A stretch of DNA of 64,000 bases, from the NCBI GenBank assembly GCA_964605705.1, contig CAZSDW010000006.1, positions 52,740 through 116,739 on the forward strand, given 5' to 3'. A model generated the notes under the pieces. It searched no databases. It had not been told where the DNA came from and was given only the letters and a program-made list of their open reading frames with translations. The DNA comes from CAZSDW01 sp964605705. GTDB lineage: Bacteria > Fidelibacterota > UBA2242. Made by a program: the position numbers and the translations under genes. This document shows positions 35,780 to 45,316 of this stretch, one piece after another. Position 1 is the stretch's first letter, and each line of letters begins with the position of its first letter.

Positions 35780-37087
35780 TTAGAATAAAATATCAATAAC
35801 ATTGATTGTCCAGATACCACCCAGCGCCGCCAGAAATGTGTTGCGGTTCTTTTCAGCCTCTTTCATATTATTAAAAGAATCCAACACGGCTTGTCTTTGA
35901 GCAGGGAGTAAATCCGGTTGAGCATTCTGACCTTGATTGGCTGTGTGAATTGCCAGGTTAGTTTCGTATTCATCCTGGTAGCTGGTAAAGTCCGACATAC
36001 TGGTCATTACCATCATGCCGGCGCCTGCGGTGGCAGCGATGAATAAAAGGGATCGCCCTGTCCGGTGCTGGATCAGTTGACCGGTACCCGGCAGAATTAA
36101 TGAGCAGACAAGTGGACCGGCTTTTGACTGTTTATCCATTTTCACCACTACCGATTTTACGCCGTTATCGGCTACAACGACATCCTCGAAAAATGGCTTG
36201 TACTCCGGTCGTTTGGCTTTCAATTTCCATTCACCAATGGGAAAGCTGGTATTTTCCAGCGGCAGACGACCAATATATTTATTATCGAGATAGATTTTGG
36301 CTTTGCTGGGAGTTCCCGATACCGAGATCAATCCGGATTTTCGCTGCAGCGTAATTTTCAGCGGTGTATTTCTGCCCGGAGTGAGCGTGATCTTCTGATT
36401 ATAAGTATCATAGCCATCCAATTGGATCCGGATAATCATTTCCTGACCGACCGGTAAATCTTCTATCGATAAAGGGGTGTAGCCCTTTTCCACCTCATTA
36501 ATAAAAACCTGGGCATTTAGTGGCGTCGAAGAAATCGATAGGGTCGCCGGCAGCACTTTCGGGACAACCGGCTTTTGGACAGCCGGTTTCGGGGCGGACA
36601 CACTTTTACCCAGCAGAACATTCACGGCATTCTCCATCCCGGTAGTCAGCAGGTCATCGATCTTGCCCACCATATCATAAGCAGCCGAGTTTACAATCTT
36701 GCCGGTCTCCACATCGATCATCCGCATCTCGACCGAATAGGTCGAACCAATCAGCGAAATCGATCCGGCGAGCATCAGTTCCACGCCCAGCAATTGACCG
36801 GCTTCCACCATACAGCCTTCGGAAGTACATCCGGACAGCTGAAAACCCTGTTCTTTGAGAATCTCATCCATCTTCCCGCGCTCGATCAGCTGGTACTTGC
36901 CGGTATTCACCAGGTTACCCCGCAGACGATTGGTCAGCGCCCGGACCTCCGTATCCGAAATTCCGAGCCCCTCGAAATCCAGAATCGCCACGGACTGCTT
37001 TTCCTGTGCATAAACATTGCCGTAACTATATAAGATTAGAAATATCAGTAAGATAACTGACTTGGTACTTAACCCTCGAAGACTCAT
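35780..37087 (-). CDS. CsgG/LpoB-like protein with two PEGA domains and C-terminal membrane segments
   Basis: 435 residues from ATG 37087, with a signal peptide ending 'GNVYAQ'. Residues about 30-150 are the CsgG/LpoB-like alpha/beta domain ('VAILDFEGLGIS', 'YQLIERGKMDEIL', 'VELMLAGSIS'). Two PEGA domains follow at about 180-250 and 255-325 ('AQVFINEVEKGYTPL', 'AKIYLDNKYIGRLPL'). The last part has hydrophobic segments around 'LPGTGQLIQ' and 'AALGGIWTINVID', like the DUF5683 type found in the gene at 41349. Such proteins are thought to sense or bridge the envelope. First gene upstream of the lipoprotein and beta-helix cluster, possibly one operon. Exact role unknown. Confidence 0.7.
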   Translation of the reverse strand: MSLRGLSTKSVILLIFLILYSYGNVYAQEKQSVAILDFEGLGISDTEVRALTNRLRGNLVNTGKYQLIERGKMDEILKEQGFQLSGCTSEGCMVEAGQLLGVELMLAGSISLIGSTYSVEMRMIDVETGKIVNSAAYDMVGKIDDLLTTGMENAVNVLLGKSVSAPKPAVQKPVVPKVLPATLSISSTPLNAQVFINEVEKGYTPLSIEDLPVGQEMIIRIQLDGYDTYNQKITLTPGRNTPLKITLQRKSGLISVSGTPSKAKIYLDNKYIGRLPLENTSFPIGEWKLKAKRPEYKPFFEDVVVADNGVKSVVVKMDKQSKAGPLVCSLILPGTGQLIQHRTGRSLLFIAATAGAGMMVMTSMSDFTSYQDEYETNLAIHTANQGQNAQPDLLPAQRQAVLDSFNNMKEAEKNRNTFLAALGGIWTINVIDILF

Positions 37088-37219
37088 GACTCGCCTAACA
37101 ATTTTATAGTTTCTCAAACTATCTCCATTTAATATATCAGAGTGATTAAAAATACATAGAATTTACAAATTATTAAAGGGAATTCTCGGTACATAACTTT
37201 ACGAAAAAATGGATGTGAT

Positions 37220-37930
37220 TTACATCAAGATAACCAGCAGATCATAAATTGTATGGGTGTAGGCAGTAATTCCATAACCTCGTAAAACGTACAATATTGA
37301 CAGGAAAATACCGGCAGCAAACCGGATCAGAAAAGACTTGATCTCGAATACATCTCCTAAAAAACCCAGATAATGAAAGATGGAAAAGATCGCGGATGCA
37401 ACGATAACTGCAACAATGGACGAGGTCACCTTGTGCAATTTCAAAATATCCCGTAAGAAAAACAGCGCTCCGCTGATCAGCACTACCCGGAAGATGAACT
37501 CCTCGTAAACACCCGCTCCCAGCGCCAGAACAATCGATTCCTTCGTATCGGGAAGCCCGCCGACTGCCAGGAGGCAAGTCCCTATTTTATCCACAAAAAC
37601 AAACATCAGCAAAGCGAACAGGATACTCTCCAGCAGCATCATAATGAAAAACTGGAAATGAAATTCCCGATCGCCCGCCTGCCGACTGTGAAAATAATAA
37701 GAGACCAGCAACGCCGTCAAAACGAGAAATCCCACCAGGTAAAAACCATAGACATTGAACATTCCAAAAAACTGCCGGAAGAGAATATCGGCACCGTTCC
37801 GCAGCCCCAATATATCCGAATGATTGAAACTGAAAATCAGGACCTCATACCCGATCAACATTGGCAGAGTAAACAGCAAACTGTAAAAGGGGGATTTGGA
37901 TTGCTGCCAGTAAGCCTTCAGGAGATCCAT
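37220..37930 (-). CDS. CPBP-family intramembrane protease (CAAX/Abi-like)
   Basis: 236 residues, about seven or eight membrane segments. The family motifs are present: EExxxR in 'YEEFIFRVVL' and FxxxH in 'FSIFHYLG', which supply the catalytic Glu and His residues of Rce1-like intramembrane proteases. Substrate unknown; bacterial relatives take part in envelope stress, prenyl-protein-like processing or bacteriocin self-protection. It lies 61 bases downstream of lepA on the same strand. Confidence 0.8.
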   Translation of the reverse strand: MDLLKAYWQQSKSPFYSLLFTLPMLIGYEVLIFSFNHSDILGLRNGADILFRQFFGMFNVYGFYLVGFLVLTALLVSYYFHSRQAGDREFHFQFFIMMLLESILFALLMFVFVDKIGTCLLAVGGLPDTKESIVLALGAGVYEEFIFRVVLISGALFFLRDILKLHKVTSSIVAVIVASAIFSIFHYLGFLGDVFEIKSFLIRFAAGIFLSILYVLRGYGITAYTHTIYDLLVILM

Positions 37931-37991
37931 ATACTCTTCGTATTATTGCCTTGAATAATTAGCGAGAATTCGCATCAATTCGCGGTTCTTT

Positions 37992-39782
37992 CTAATGTTC
38001 CATTTTGAGCACTGCCAGAAAGGCTTCCTGGGGAATTTCTACCCGTCCAACCTGCTTCATCCGCTTTTTGCCCTCTTTCTGTTTCTCGAGCAGTTTGCGT
38101 TTGCGGGTGATATCGCCGCCGTAACATTTTGCGGTCACATTCTTGCGCAGCGCTTTGACCGTCGTGCGGGCAATAATCTTCGAACCGATAGCCGCCTGAA
38201 TAACCACCTCAAACAGCTGCTTGGGGATCAGCTCCTTTAATTTGCTGCAGAACTCACGTCCGTGATAGAAGGCATTGTCCCGATGGACAATCCACGAAAG
38301 CGCATCCACGGGTTCACCATTAATCAGAATATCCAGCTTCACCAGGTCACCCGGTCGAAAACCGATCGGGTCATAATCGAATGAGGCATAACCGCGACTG
38401 ACGGACTTCAATTTATCATAAAAATCGAAAACAATTTCACCCAGGGGCAGTTCATAAATGATCTGCACTTTGCCGGCATCGAGGTAATGGGTGGTTTTAT
38501 AGATACCGCGCTTGTCCTGGCAGAGTTTCAGAATATTGCCCAGATAAGTCGTCAGGACAATAATCTCAGCCTTTACATATGGTTCATTGACCAATTCAAT
38601 ATCGCCGGCTGGCGGCATATCCGAAGGATTGTGAATTTCAATAATACTCCCGTTTTTCATCACCGCCTGGTAGCGCACATTGGGCATTGTGGTGATCAGA
38701 TCAAGATCAAATTCCCGTTCCAGGCGCTCCTGGATTACCTCCATATGCAGCAGACCGAGATACCCGCAGCGAAATCCAAATCCCAGGGCGTTGGACGTCT
38801 CGGCTTCATACGCCAGGGAAGAATCGTTCAGCGTCATTTTCTCCAGGGAACTGCGCAAATCTTCAAAATCTTCAGCGTCCACCGGATACATCCCGCTGAA
38901 AACCATGGGTTTAATTTCCCGGTAACCGGGCAGCCGGTTTGCAGCCGGTCTGTTTTTATTGGTAATGGTATCGCCAACTTTGATCTTGGAAATGTCTTTC
39001 ACACCACCGATAATGTAGCCCACATCCCCGGAACTCAGGTGACTGGTCTTCATCCGGGTCATTTTAAAATAACCCAGCTCCGCCACTTCGTAACTGGCAT
39101 TATTCGAAAAAAAGCGAATGGTATCACCGGCTTTGATTTCACCGTCAAAAACCCGCACGTAAGCAATCGCGCCGCGAAAGGGATCAAACATCGAGTCAAA
39201 GATCAGCGCCCGAAATGGTTCGTCCAGTGAATTCCCGGGAGGTGGAATCTGATCAATTATCGCATTAAATACATCGGCTAAACCCGCACCGCTTTTGGCG
39301 CTGGTCAGGATTATATCTTTCTCATCGCAGCCAATCAGATCCATAATCTGGTGGACAGCGCTTTCCACATCGGCACCGGGCAGATCAATTTTATTGACAA
39401 TCGGGATTATCACCAGGTCGTTATCGATCGCCAGGTAAGCATTACTGACCGTCTGGGCTTCAACACCCTGGGAGGCGTCCACCAGCAGCAGTGCCCCTTC
39501 ACAGGCAGCCAGACTGCGGGAAACCTCATAGGAAAAATCGACATGCCCTGGCGTATCAATTAAATTCAGAATATACTGCTTTCCATCGCGATGCTGGTAA
39601 CGCATCTGAATAGGATGAGATTTTATCGTGATTCCGCGCTCCCGTTCAAGGTCCATATTATCCAGTACCTGGGACTTCATATCCCGCTGACTGATGGTCC
39701 CGGTATATTCCAGCATTCGGTCAGCCAGGGTGGACTTGCCGTGATCGATGTGCGCGATGATTGAAAAATTTCTGGTATTCAT
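37992..39782 (-). CDS. lepA: Elongation factor 4 (back-translocating GTPase LepA)
   Basis: 596 residues, full length for the family. GTPase motifs: G1 'AHIDHGKST', G3 'DTPGHVD', G4 'NKID'; then domains II and III, the EF-G domain V-like part and the LepA-specific C-terminal domain with 'RDNAFYHGREFC' and the basic tail 'GDITRKRKLLEKQKEGKKRM'. LepA binds ribosomes and affects initiation and stalled elongation. Sits between nadD and the CPBP protease gene. Confidence 0.97.
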   Translation of the reverse strand: MNTRNFSIIAHIDHGKSTLADRMLEYTGTISQRDMKSQVLDNMDLERERGITIKSHPIQMRYQHRDGKQYILNLIDTPGHVDFSYEVSRSLAACEGALLLVDASQGVEAQTVSNAYLAIDNDLVIIPIVNKIDLPGADVESAVHQIMDLIGCDEKDIILTSAKSGAGLADVFNAIIDQIPPPGNSLDEPFRALIFDSMFDPFRGAIAYVRVFDGEIKAGDTIRFFSNNASYEVAELGYFKMTRMKTSHLSSGDVGYIIGGVKDISKIKVGDTITNKNRPAANRLPGYREIKPMVFSGMYPVDAEDFEDLRSSLEKMTLNDSSLAYEAETSNALGFGFRCGYLGLLHMEVIQERLEREFDLDLITTMPNVRYQAVMKNGSIIEIHNPSDMPPAGDIELVNEPYVKAEIIVLTTYLGNILKLCQDKRGIYKTTHYLDAGKVQIIYELPLGEIVFDFYDKLKSVSRGYASFDYDPIGFRPGDLVKLDILINGEPVDALSWIVHRDNAFYHGREFCSKLKELIPKQLFEVVIQAAIGSKIIARTTVKALRKNVTAKCYGGDITRKRKLLEKQKEGKKRMKQVGRVEIPQEAFLAVLKMEH

Positions 39783-39919
39783 TTCTATCGGGTCAATTTA
39801 AATAAATAGTCACCCCTAAACAAGATGGCTTCTATAATTATTGTCAACAGTAGCCATTAATCCGATCCTCCGACACTTCCCGAATCCAGTGCTTGATGAA
39901 TTCTCTGTCGTGGCGCAAA

Positions 39920-40510
39920 TCAGTTTTTATACAATCCGTTTCTGGCTATATAATCCGCAACGGAATCGGGAACCAGTTGTTGAACAGGATGATTATTTTT
40001 AATATTCTGGCGAATCTGGGTTGAAGAGATATCCAGCAGCGGGTTTGCCAGGAACTTGACCCTGCCCCGCAGATTCTCCGGAATATTATCAATGCTAAAG
40101 TCGGGTCGGGCTGCCACCAACAATCTGGATTCGGTCAGGATACGTTCCGGTTCCCGCCAGGTCTGCAGATCCAGCAGGCTGTCTGCTCCGATCAGAAAGT
40201 ACAGATCGTCACTCCTGAGTGACATTATCTTTTTGATTTGCAGGATGGTATCAATCGAGTAGGATATCCCCCGACGCCGAATCTCCAGATCGGACAGTTC
40301 AAGACCCGGGCGATCTTTCAGCGCTAGTTTGAGCATTTCCAGGCGATGCTCAGCCGAAGTGATCCGGTATTTTACTTTATGGGGAGCAATATAGGCAGGA
40401 ATAAACAGGATCAGGTCAAATTGCAGCTCATCACGGATATATTCGGCAATTCCCAGGTGTCCCAAATGCGGCGGGTCAAAGGAACCACCGAAAAGACAAA
40501 CTCTCATCAT
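39920..40510 (-). CDS. nadD: Nicotinate-nucleotide adenylyltransferase
   Basis: 196 residues. Makes deamido-NAD from nicotinate mononucleotide and ATP in NAD synthesis. Nucleotidyltransferase motif 'GGSFDPPHLGHL' at the N-terminus, 'FLIGADSLLDL' in the middle and the 'ISSTQIRQNI' motif near the C-terminus. Its ATG overlaps the stop of bamD by four bases, so the two are translationally coupled. Confidence 0.95.
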   Translation of the reverse strand: MMRVCLFGGSFDPPHLGHLGIAEYIRDELQFDLILFIPAYIAPHKVKYRITSAEHRLEMLKLALKDRPGLELSDLEIRRRGISYSIDTILQIKKIMSLRSDDLYFLIGADSLLDLQTWREPERILTESRLLVAARPDFSIDNIPENLRGRVKFLANPLLDISSTQIRQNIKNNHPVQQLVPDSVADYIARNGLYKN

Positions 40511-41310
40511 CGAAGTTTCTTTTTTTCAGCGCGGGCGATTTTCTTCAATTCTTTATTGTAGAGTTTTTCCAGCGCATTGAGGCGCGTTTTAACTTCAGGC
40601 ATCAGATCGTTATTCTGTAAATTTTCGACAATATTCCGGTATTCATCAAACTTGCGTAAACGGATATAGCAATGGGCTTTTTCCAGATTCGCCGGTACGA
40701 CCCATTTGGTATCGTAAAATTCCTCCAGCATCTTATCCTGGTAAAATATGGCGGCTTCGAACTGTTCGATTTTTCGATATAAAACGCCGCTTTCATAAAC
40801 CTTGCGAGCCAACTTGTCGCGAATTTCGATAATCTTCTGCTCAGCTTCCGGGCGAAATTCACTCGCGGGATAGGCATCGATAAAATCCTGGAACTGTTGC
40901 AATGCCCGCAGAGTACTGACCTGTTCAAGGGGATATTTCGGCGATTGTTCGAAGTAAGAAAGCGCAATTTTATAATACCCCTGTTCGACCAGCGGACTGT
41001 AACTGTAACGCTCCGTCAACTGCTGGTATTCCGATACTGCCAGAAGGTAATCCTTTTTTAAAAAATAACACTCACCCAGATAATATTGAGCATCGTCCGC
41101 CAGTTCGCCGCCGGGTGAATTGAGCAAAACCATGTTAAAATTATCAATGGCAGTATCGTAGTGTTTTTTCTCGAGGGCTATTTTGGCACGGTCGAAATAT
41201 TCCGTCGGGTCCATATTAACGCCGTCAGTTTTTTTACCACAGCTCGCCAGCACCGTTATTAGCAGTATCCCGCTAATCAGATTCCATTTAACCGATTTCA
41301 CTATTCCCAT
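40507..41310 (-). CDS. bamD: Outer membrane assembly lipoprotein BamD (YfiO)
   Basis: 267 residues; signal 'LLITVLASC' with lipidated Cys24. Five TPR-like repeats from about residue 35 ('YFDRAKIALEKKHYDTAIDN', 'ADDAQYYLGECYFLKKDY', 'ASEFRPEAEQKI') match BamD, the TPR lipoprotein of the beta-barrel assembly complex. Ribosome site AAGGA precedes the ATG. The unusual neighbour is nadD, with a four-base overlap. Confidence 0.9.
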   Translation of the reverse strand: MGIVKSVKWNLISGILLITVLASCGKKTDGVNMDPTEYFDRAKIALEKKHYDTAIDNFNMVLLNSPGGELADDAQYYLGECYFLKKDYLLAVSEYQQLTERYSYSPLVEQGYYKIALSYFEQSPKYPLEQVSTLRALQQFQDFIDAYPASEFRPEAEQKIIEIRDKLARKVYESGVLYRKIEQFEAAIFYQDKMLEEFYDTKWVVPANLEKAHCYIRLRKFDEYRNIVENLQNNDLMPEVKTRLNALEKLYNKELKKIARAEKKKLR

Positions 41311-41348
41311 TGCATTCCTTAATAAATATCAATCCGTAACTGTTTTTA

Positions 41349-42248
41349 TCAGAAAGCGACCGATAATTGTACACCGCGAATCGGATTCTTGTAGCGGACA
41401 TCGGTAAGTAATCCGACTTGCCAGCTCACCTTTTCGGCTTTTTCCAAATCATAATTTTTCGCGGCAATCTGAGCATGAAAGGCACTGATCAGGTGGTTGA
41501 ACATGATCACGGTCGCGAAATTGGTCGCCATTTTCAGAGCGTCATTTGACTCTTTGCGCTGAGTCAGATAGTTATCACGAATATCAGACAAATAAACCGT
41601 ATCGGGATCGGTATTAAAAAGAGTGAAATCTTCCCAGCCGCCGGAAAACTGGTCGTATTTGCCGATATTCTCATAATAATCACGAGTCCGGATCGGTTGA
41701 ATGTCGCCATTGAGAATATAGGTATCCCAGCCCGGCAGATACTGGTCCAGTGTATCGGTGTGCCCCATGTATTCTGTGCCGTTATATTCCAGGTAAATGT
41801 GGTGAGAACCGAAAGTGTCGCCATGTTGACCGCTTAATCCGGTTTTCTGGTTGGTCGTACCGTTTTGATATAGATTGGTAAGCGTCCAGTTGGCGTCGGC
41901 AAATTCCATATAGTTCTGCTCGGCATCATCCCCTTTATTCTTGCGGTTGAAATACATAATCCATGAGAACGCTTCCACGCTCGCAAACGCCAGCGCCCGC
42001 CATTTCGCTCCGGCGTACAGTTCACCAGCTCCCGGTACAATAGCGGATAATAAGAAGGCTCTGCCCGGTGATTTTTCATAATCAAATACGAAAGAATCTG
42101 CCTCTGCCTGCTGATATTTCAAACTGCTTTCCAGAAAACTGCGGTCAGAATTAATCAGGGTTTTATTTGCCATGTATATCTGCCCGAAAGCAAGCGAGGG
42201 AAGTAATATACCAAGGAGTATCACTGTCCCAATTTTCACGCCTTTCAT
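41349..42248 (-). CDS. DUF5683-like membrane/envelope protein
   Basis: About 299 residues with a signal peptide ending 'SLAFGQ'. The segment 'RAFLLSAIVPGAGELYAGAKWRA' (parts: RAFLLSAIVPGAGEL, YAGAKWRA) and the hydrophobic stretches around it resemble the DUF5683 domain of FCB envelope proteins. Two adjacent ATGs (42251 and 42248) follow GGAGG; the second has better spacing. It follows the gluzincin/propeller gene, whose stop at 42260 lies just upstream. Function unknown. Confidence 0.6.
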   Translation of the reverse strand: MKGVKIGTVILLGILLPSLAFGQIYMANKTLINSDRSFLESSLKYQQAEADSFVFDYEKSPGRAFLLSAIVPGAGELYAGAKWRALAFASVEAFSWIMYFNRKNKGDDAEQNYMEFADANWTLTNLYQNGTTNQKTGLSGQHGDTFGSHHIYLEYNGTEYMGHTDTLDQYLPGWDTYILNGDIQPIRTRDYYENIGKYDQFSGGWEDFTLFNTDPDTVYLSDIRDNYLTQRKESNDALKMATNFATVIMFNHLISAFHAQIAAKNYDLEKAEKVSWQVGLLTDVRYKNPIRGVQLSVAF

Positions 42249-42259
42249 CATGCCTCCTT

Positions 42260-45200
42260 TTATAGTCCAAATAAAATTGTTAGATAACTGCGCCACTCTT
42301 TTCCATACTGATTTGGGTTGCCCTGATTATCCATGACCTTAAATTCGTCTAAACCATACACAAAATCCAGACTTATTGACGTCGGATAAGCATAAAAAGA
42401 GAAACCGCTCAGACTCAGCTGGAAACCCACATCACTCTTAAAATCTTTTATGACGGATTTGATCACATCCCTGCCATTCAGTGTAAAATCCGACCAGTTC
42501 AAACCGGGATAACCATCGACTTTACTCCAGGCATTGCCGGTTTCGAAATAGGTCGCCAGAAACGCATTCTGCAGATTGAACGATAAGAGCTGAATATCCT
42601 GTTCCACAAACAGCGGAATCCGCCAGGTATAATGCAAAGACATGAGATTCCGTCCTTCAATACTGTAAAAGGGGTAGCCTTTCAGCCCAGGCAAACCACC
42701 GGCAAAAAAGTTGAAAAAGGAATCAATATCCGGCATCGATATCGCCCCGAGTCGCCATTTCAAAGTCCCGACCAGTTTCTTGTAAAGCGGGTACTTGTGG
42801 AACCATTCACCCTCCTGTTCAATCTTCCAGTAGTAATTTTTACGAAAATCAATTCCCAGAGTTCCGTAAGCGCTGTTGACTTCGAAGTCGCGAATGAATT
42901 TATCATAATTCCGGTACAGGTTTGTGGTCAGGATAACACCGTTATTGGGATTGGTATAAGAATTGACCGTTCGAATCGTACTCTTATACTGCCAGTTCAA
43001 CTTAAAATCCATACCCCGGTAATAGTCATAGCTGAAGCCTCGCGAATAGAGCTTTTCAAAGGGAATTTCCGTATCAGAAACTGCCCGGTATTTTGCCAGT
43101 GCCATATCGAACCTGAGCTGATTGATTCCGCTAACGGGAACCGAAACACCGGTCACAAATTCCATCAGATCAAACATATAATCGAAATTTGCAGGACGAA
43201 AATTAATCTCGGCTTCCTGGTTGAATATATTGCGGGTAATGTTATAGAATTCCACGAAAATTGTCGGGTACCACTGGTGATATTCCAGCAGCACAAACAG
43301 ATCCCGGTCCTTCAGTTTGTTGACAGCCGCACCGCCCAGAATATTAAAACGGTCGAGGATTTCCGAAGAGTAAAAATAAAAACCCGGCTTTGCTTTGTGA
43401 TCTTCAATCATCAGGCGCGGCAGGATAAATATCTTCGAGAACTGTTCCCTGTATTTCACCGAAACCGGCAGGCTGTCCTGACCAAATTCCATCATTCCGG
43501 GAATGATTTTTGGATAATCGATATATTGACTCAAGGATGGATCAACCGGTTTCAGTGTGTCGATTCTGGCAATTTTAAACGACGAATTCTCAAACAACGA
43601 GTAGAGCATTTCGCCTTGTTCGTTGACGGTCGGCATGAATGCGCCGCCCAGTACATTGGTCACAAGTTGGACCTCGTCGCTGCTCAAAGATTTGCGATAT
43701 ATATTAAAAATGCCGGTCTGGTCCGAAGCATAATAGAGCCACTTGCCATCCGGGCTGTAAAACGGATTCCGCGAGTCATAAACTTCGCTGTCAATATAAT
43801 CAATGCTGCTGTCAGCCAGATGAAAAACCGCAATATTCCGTCCGTGGTCTGTCAGATAATCAAATACCAGCGATTGTCCATCCGGTGACCAGTGGGCAGC
43901 AAATATTTCTTCGCCATTGGTATAATCCGTAATCTGCCTGACATCTGTCACTGAATCAGGATTTGTAATATACAAATTTGATGTGCCGTCACTGCCGGAA
44001 ATGTATGCCAATTGCTTTCCATCGGGAGAGATCGCCGGATTGTATGCCCGGGCAAATTTGGTGATCTGCTTCTCTTTTTTCTTCTTCAGATCATAACGGT
44101 AAATATCATAATATACCGATCCGTGTTTGTTCGGTTTGCTGCTCTTGGAATAATAAATCTGATTGCCTGTCGGTGAAACTGAAATTCGTGACAGGACATG
44201 AGGCTGAATCAGAGTTGTTATACCGGTTTTTATATTCAGGCGAAAAAGTGAGGTCTGCGAAAAATAGTCGCGTCCTTTGTTCGACAGGTAAAATATGATA
44301 GAGTCGCCACTCCATTCGGGATAATACTGGGTCGTCGCATCACCGATAATGATCTCACCCTTGACCTGATTTGCCTGGATCTTTTCGGTCAATGAATGAT
44401 ACTGGGTTTCCAGCTGGTTTACCCACTCCTTGTGCAGTTGAGCACCGCGAATCCCGGTGACTTTTTTCAGCGCATTATCAATTGAAAACTGAACGGGGCG
44501 GGAAAGCTCTGCAGCCAGATCGGAAATTACATCAGGACCAAAACGCTCAGCCAGGTATTGCACAAAGGCATAGCCTTGATTATAGGTTGATTCGTTACCA
44601 ATGCCGCGTTTGCCAAAGGACGCCATGCGCGTTAGCGACAGAATTTCTCCCTGCAGGGTACGATCGCGCAGCAACATATCCCGATGCGAATCCCAGAAAT
44701 CATTGGATGTTCCGGGCCACATGTATTGCGCCATTCCCTCCGCCAGCCACATGGGAATTACCAGGGAAGGAATCGGATAGGACGCGATCACTTTTGGATA
44801 GCCATAGATGACATCCGCCCGTTTCTCATCTTCATAATCAATCACCTGAAAATAGGCTCCCGGGAAAGACCGGGAATATTTCATCGATTTCCCCAGGGAA
44901 ATGATATGAGAAAATTCATGACTGATAACATCCAGCAGCCAGTGGTGATTACCACGGAGGGGATAGTCCAGCGGTGTCGCCCAGATTTCAATTTTATTGT
45001 CATAATAGTAAGCAGCGCCATTGGAGTTATCCCCAATATCCTTGATGATCAGGTCGGTCTTCTGAGACGGTCTGTAATTATAAAAACTTGTGATCGGTCC
45101 ATAAACGGATTCGGCGATCTCGGCACTTTTCTGAGCCGTCCATTCCGCACCCTGGTGGTAGTGCACTTCAAAATGTTCCGTCTCAAAGGTCTTCCAGTCC

Positions 45201-45316
45201 AGTTCAGGATGATTGTAAGTGGCAAACTGAACCTGGGCACTTAAGGGTAAAAAAAGCCCCAGAATAATTACCGGAATCAGGCTGAATATTTTGAGTAAAT
45301 CGGGATATCTATGCAC
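42260..45316 (-). CDS. Gluzincin-type peptidase with PD40 beta-propeller and C-terminal barrel
   Basis: 1018 residues, signal peptide ending 'LPLSAQ'. Residues about 30-290 hold a metallopeptidase domain: zinc motif H133-E134-xx-H137 in 'ISHEFSHII' and a distal 'WLAEGMAQY' Glu (E193), the gluzincin layout. From about 330 to 640 there are TolB/PD40-type propeller blades ('YNPAISPDGKQLAYISG', 'AHWSPDGQSLVFDY', 'NPFYSPDGKWLYYASD'). The last ~350 residues alternate like an outer membrane beta-barrel and end '...SYLTILFGL'. Start codon is GTG 45316, which overlaps the stop of the upstream gene (TAGTG). Likely an outer membrane or surface peptidase; substrate unknown. Propeller and peptidase in one chain are known from FCB bacteria. 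Confidence 0.8.
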   Translation of the reverse strand: MHRYPDLLKIFSLIPVIILGLFLPLSAQVQFATYNHPELDWKTFETEHFEVHYHQGAEWTAQKSAEIAESVYGPITSFYNYRPSQKTDLIIKDIGDNSNGAAYYYDNKIEIWATPLDYPLRGNHHWLLDVISHEFSHIISLGKSMKYSRSFPGAYFQVIDYEDEKRADVIYGYPKVIASYPIPSLVIPMWLAEGMAQYMWPGTSNDFWDSHRDMLLRDRTLQGEILSLTRMASFGKRGIGNESTYNQGYAFVQYLAERFGPDVISDLAAELSRPVQFSIDNALKKVTGIRGAQLHKEWVNQLETQYHSLTEKIQANQVKGEIIIGDATTQYYPEWSGDSIIFYLSNKGRDYFSQTSLFRLNIKTGITTLIQPHVLSRISVSPTGNQIYYSKSSKPNKHGSVYYDIYRYDLKKKKEKQITKFARAYNPAISPDGKQLAYISGSDGTSNLYITNPDSVTDVRQITDYTNGEEIFAAHWSPDGQSLVFDYLTDHGRNIAVFHLADSSIDYIDSEVYDSRNPFYSPDGKWLYYASDQTGIFNIYRKSLSSDEVQLVTNVLGGAFMPTVNEQGEMLYSLFENSSFKIARIDTLKPVDPSLSQYIDYPKIIPGMMEFGQDSLPVSVKYREQFSKIFILPRLMIEDHKAKPGFYFYSSEILDRFNILGGAAVNKLKDRDLFVLLEYHQWYPTIFVEFYNITRNIFNQEAEINFRPANFDYMFDLMEFVTGVSVPVSGINQLRFDMALAKYRAVSDTEIPFEKLYSRGFSYDYYRGMDFKLNWQYKSTIRTVNSYTNPNNGVILTTNLYRNYDKFIRDFEVNSAYGTLGIDFRKNYYWKIEQEGEWFHKYPLYKKLVGTLKWRLGAISMPDIDSFFNFFAGGLPGLKGYPFYSIEGRNLMSLHYTWRIPLFVEQDIQLLSFNLQNAFLATYFETGNAWSKVDGYPGLNWSDFTLNGRDVIKSVIKDFKSDVGFQLSLSGFSFYAYPTSISLDFVYGLDEFKVMDNQGNPNQYGKEWRSYLTILFGL

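Noticed and set aside
42632..43888. 418-codon plus-strand frame opposite the gluzincin gene
   Set aside because: Antisense shadow: composition and low complexity follow the codons of the clear minus-strand gene; no family resemblance.
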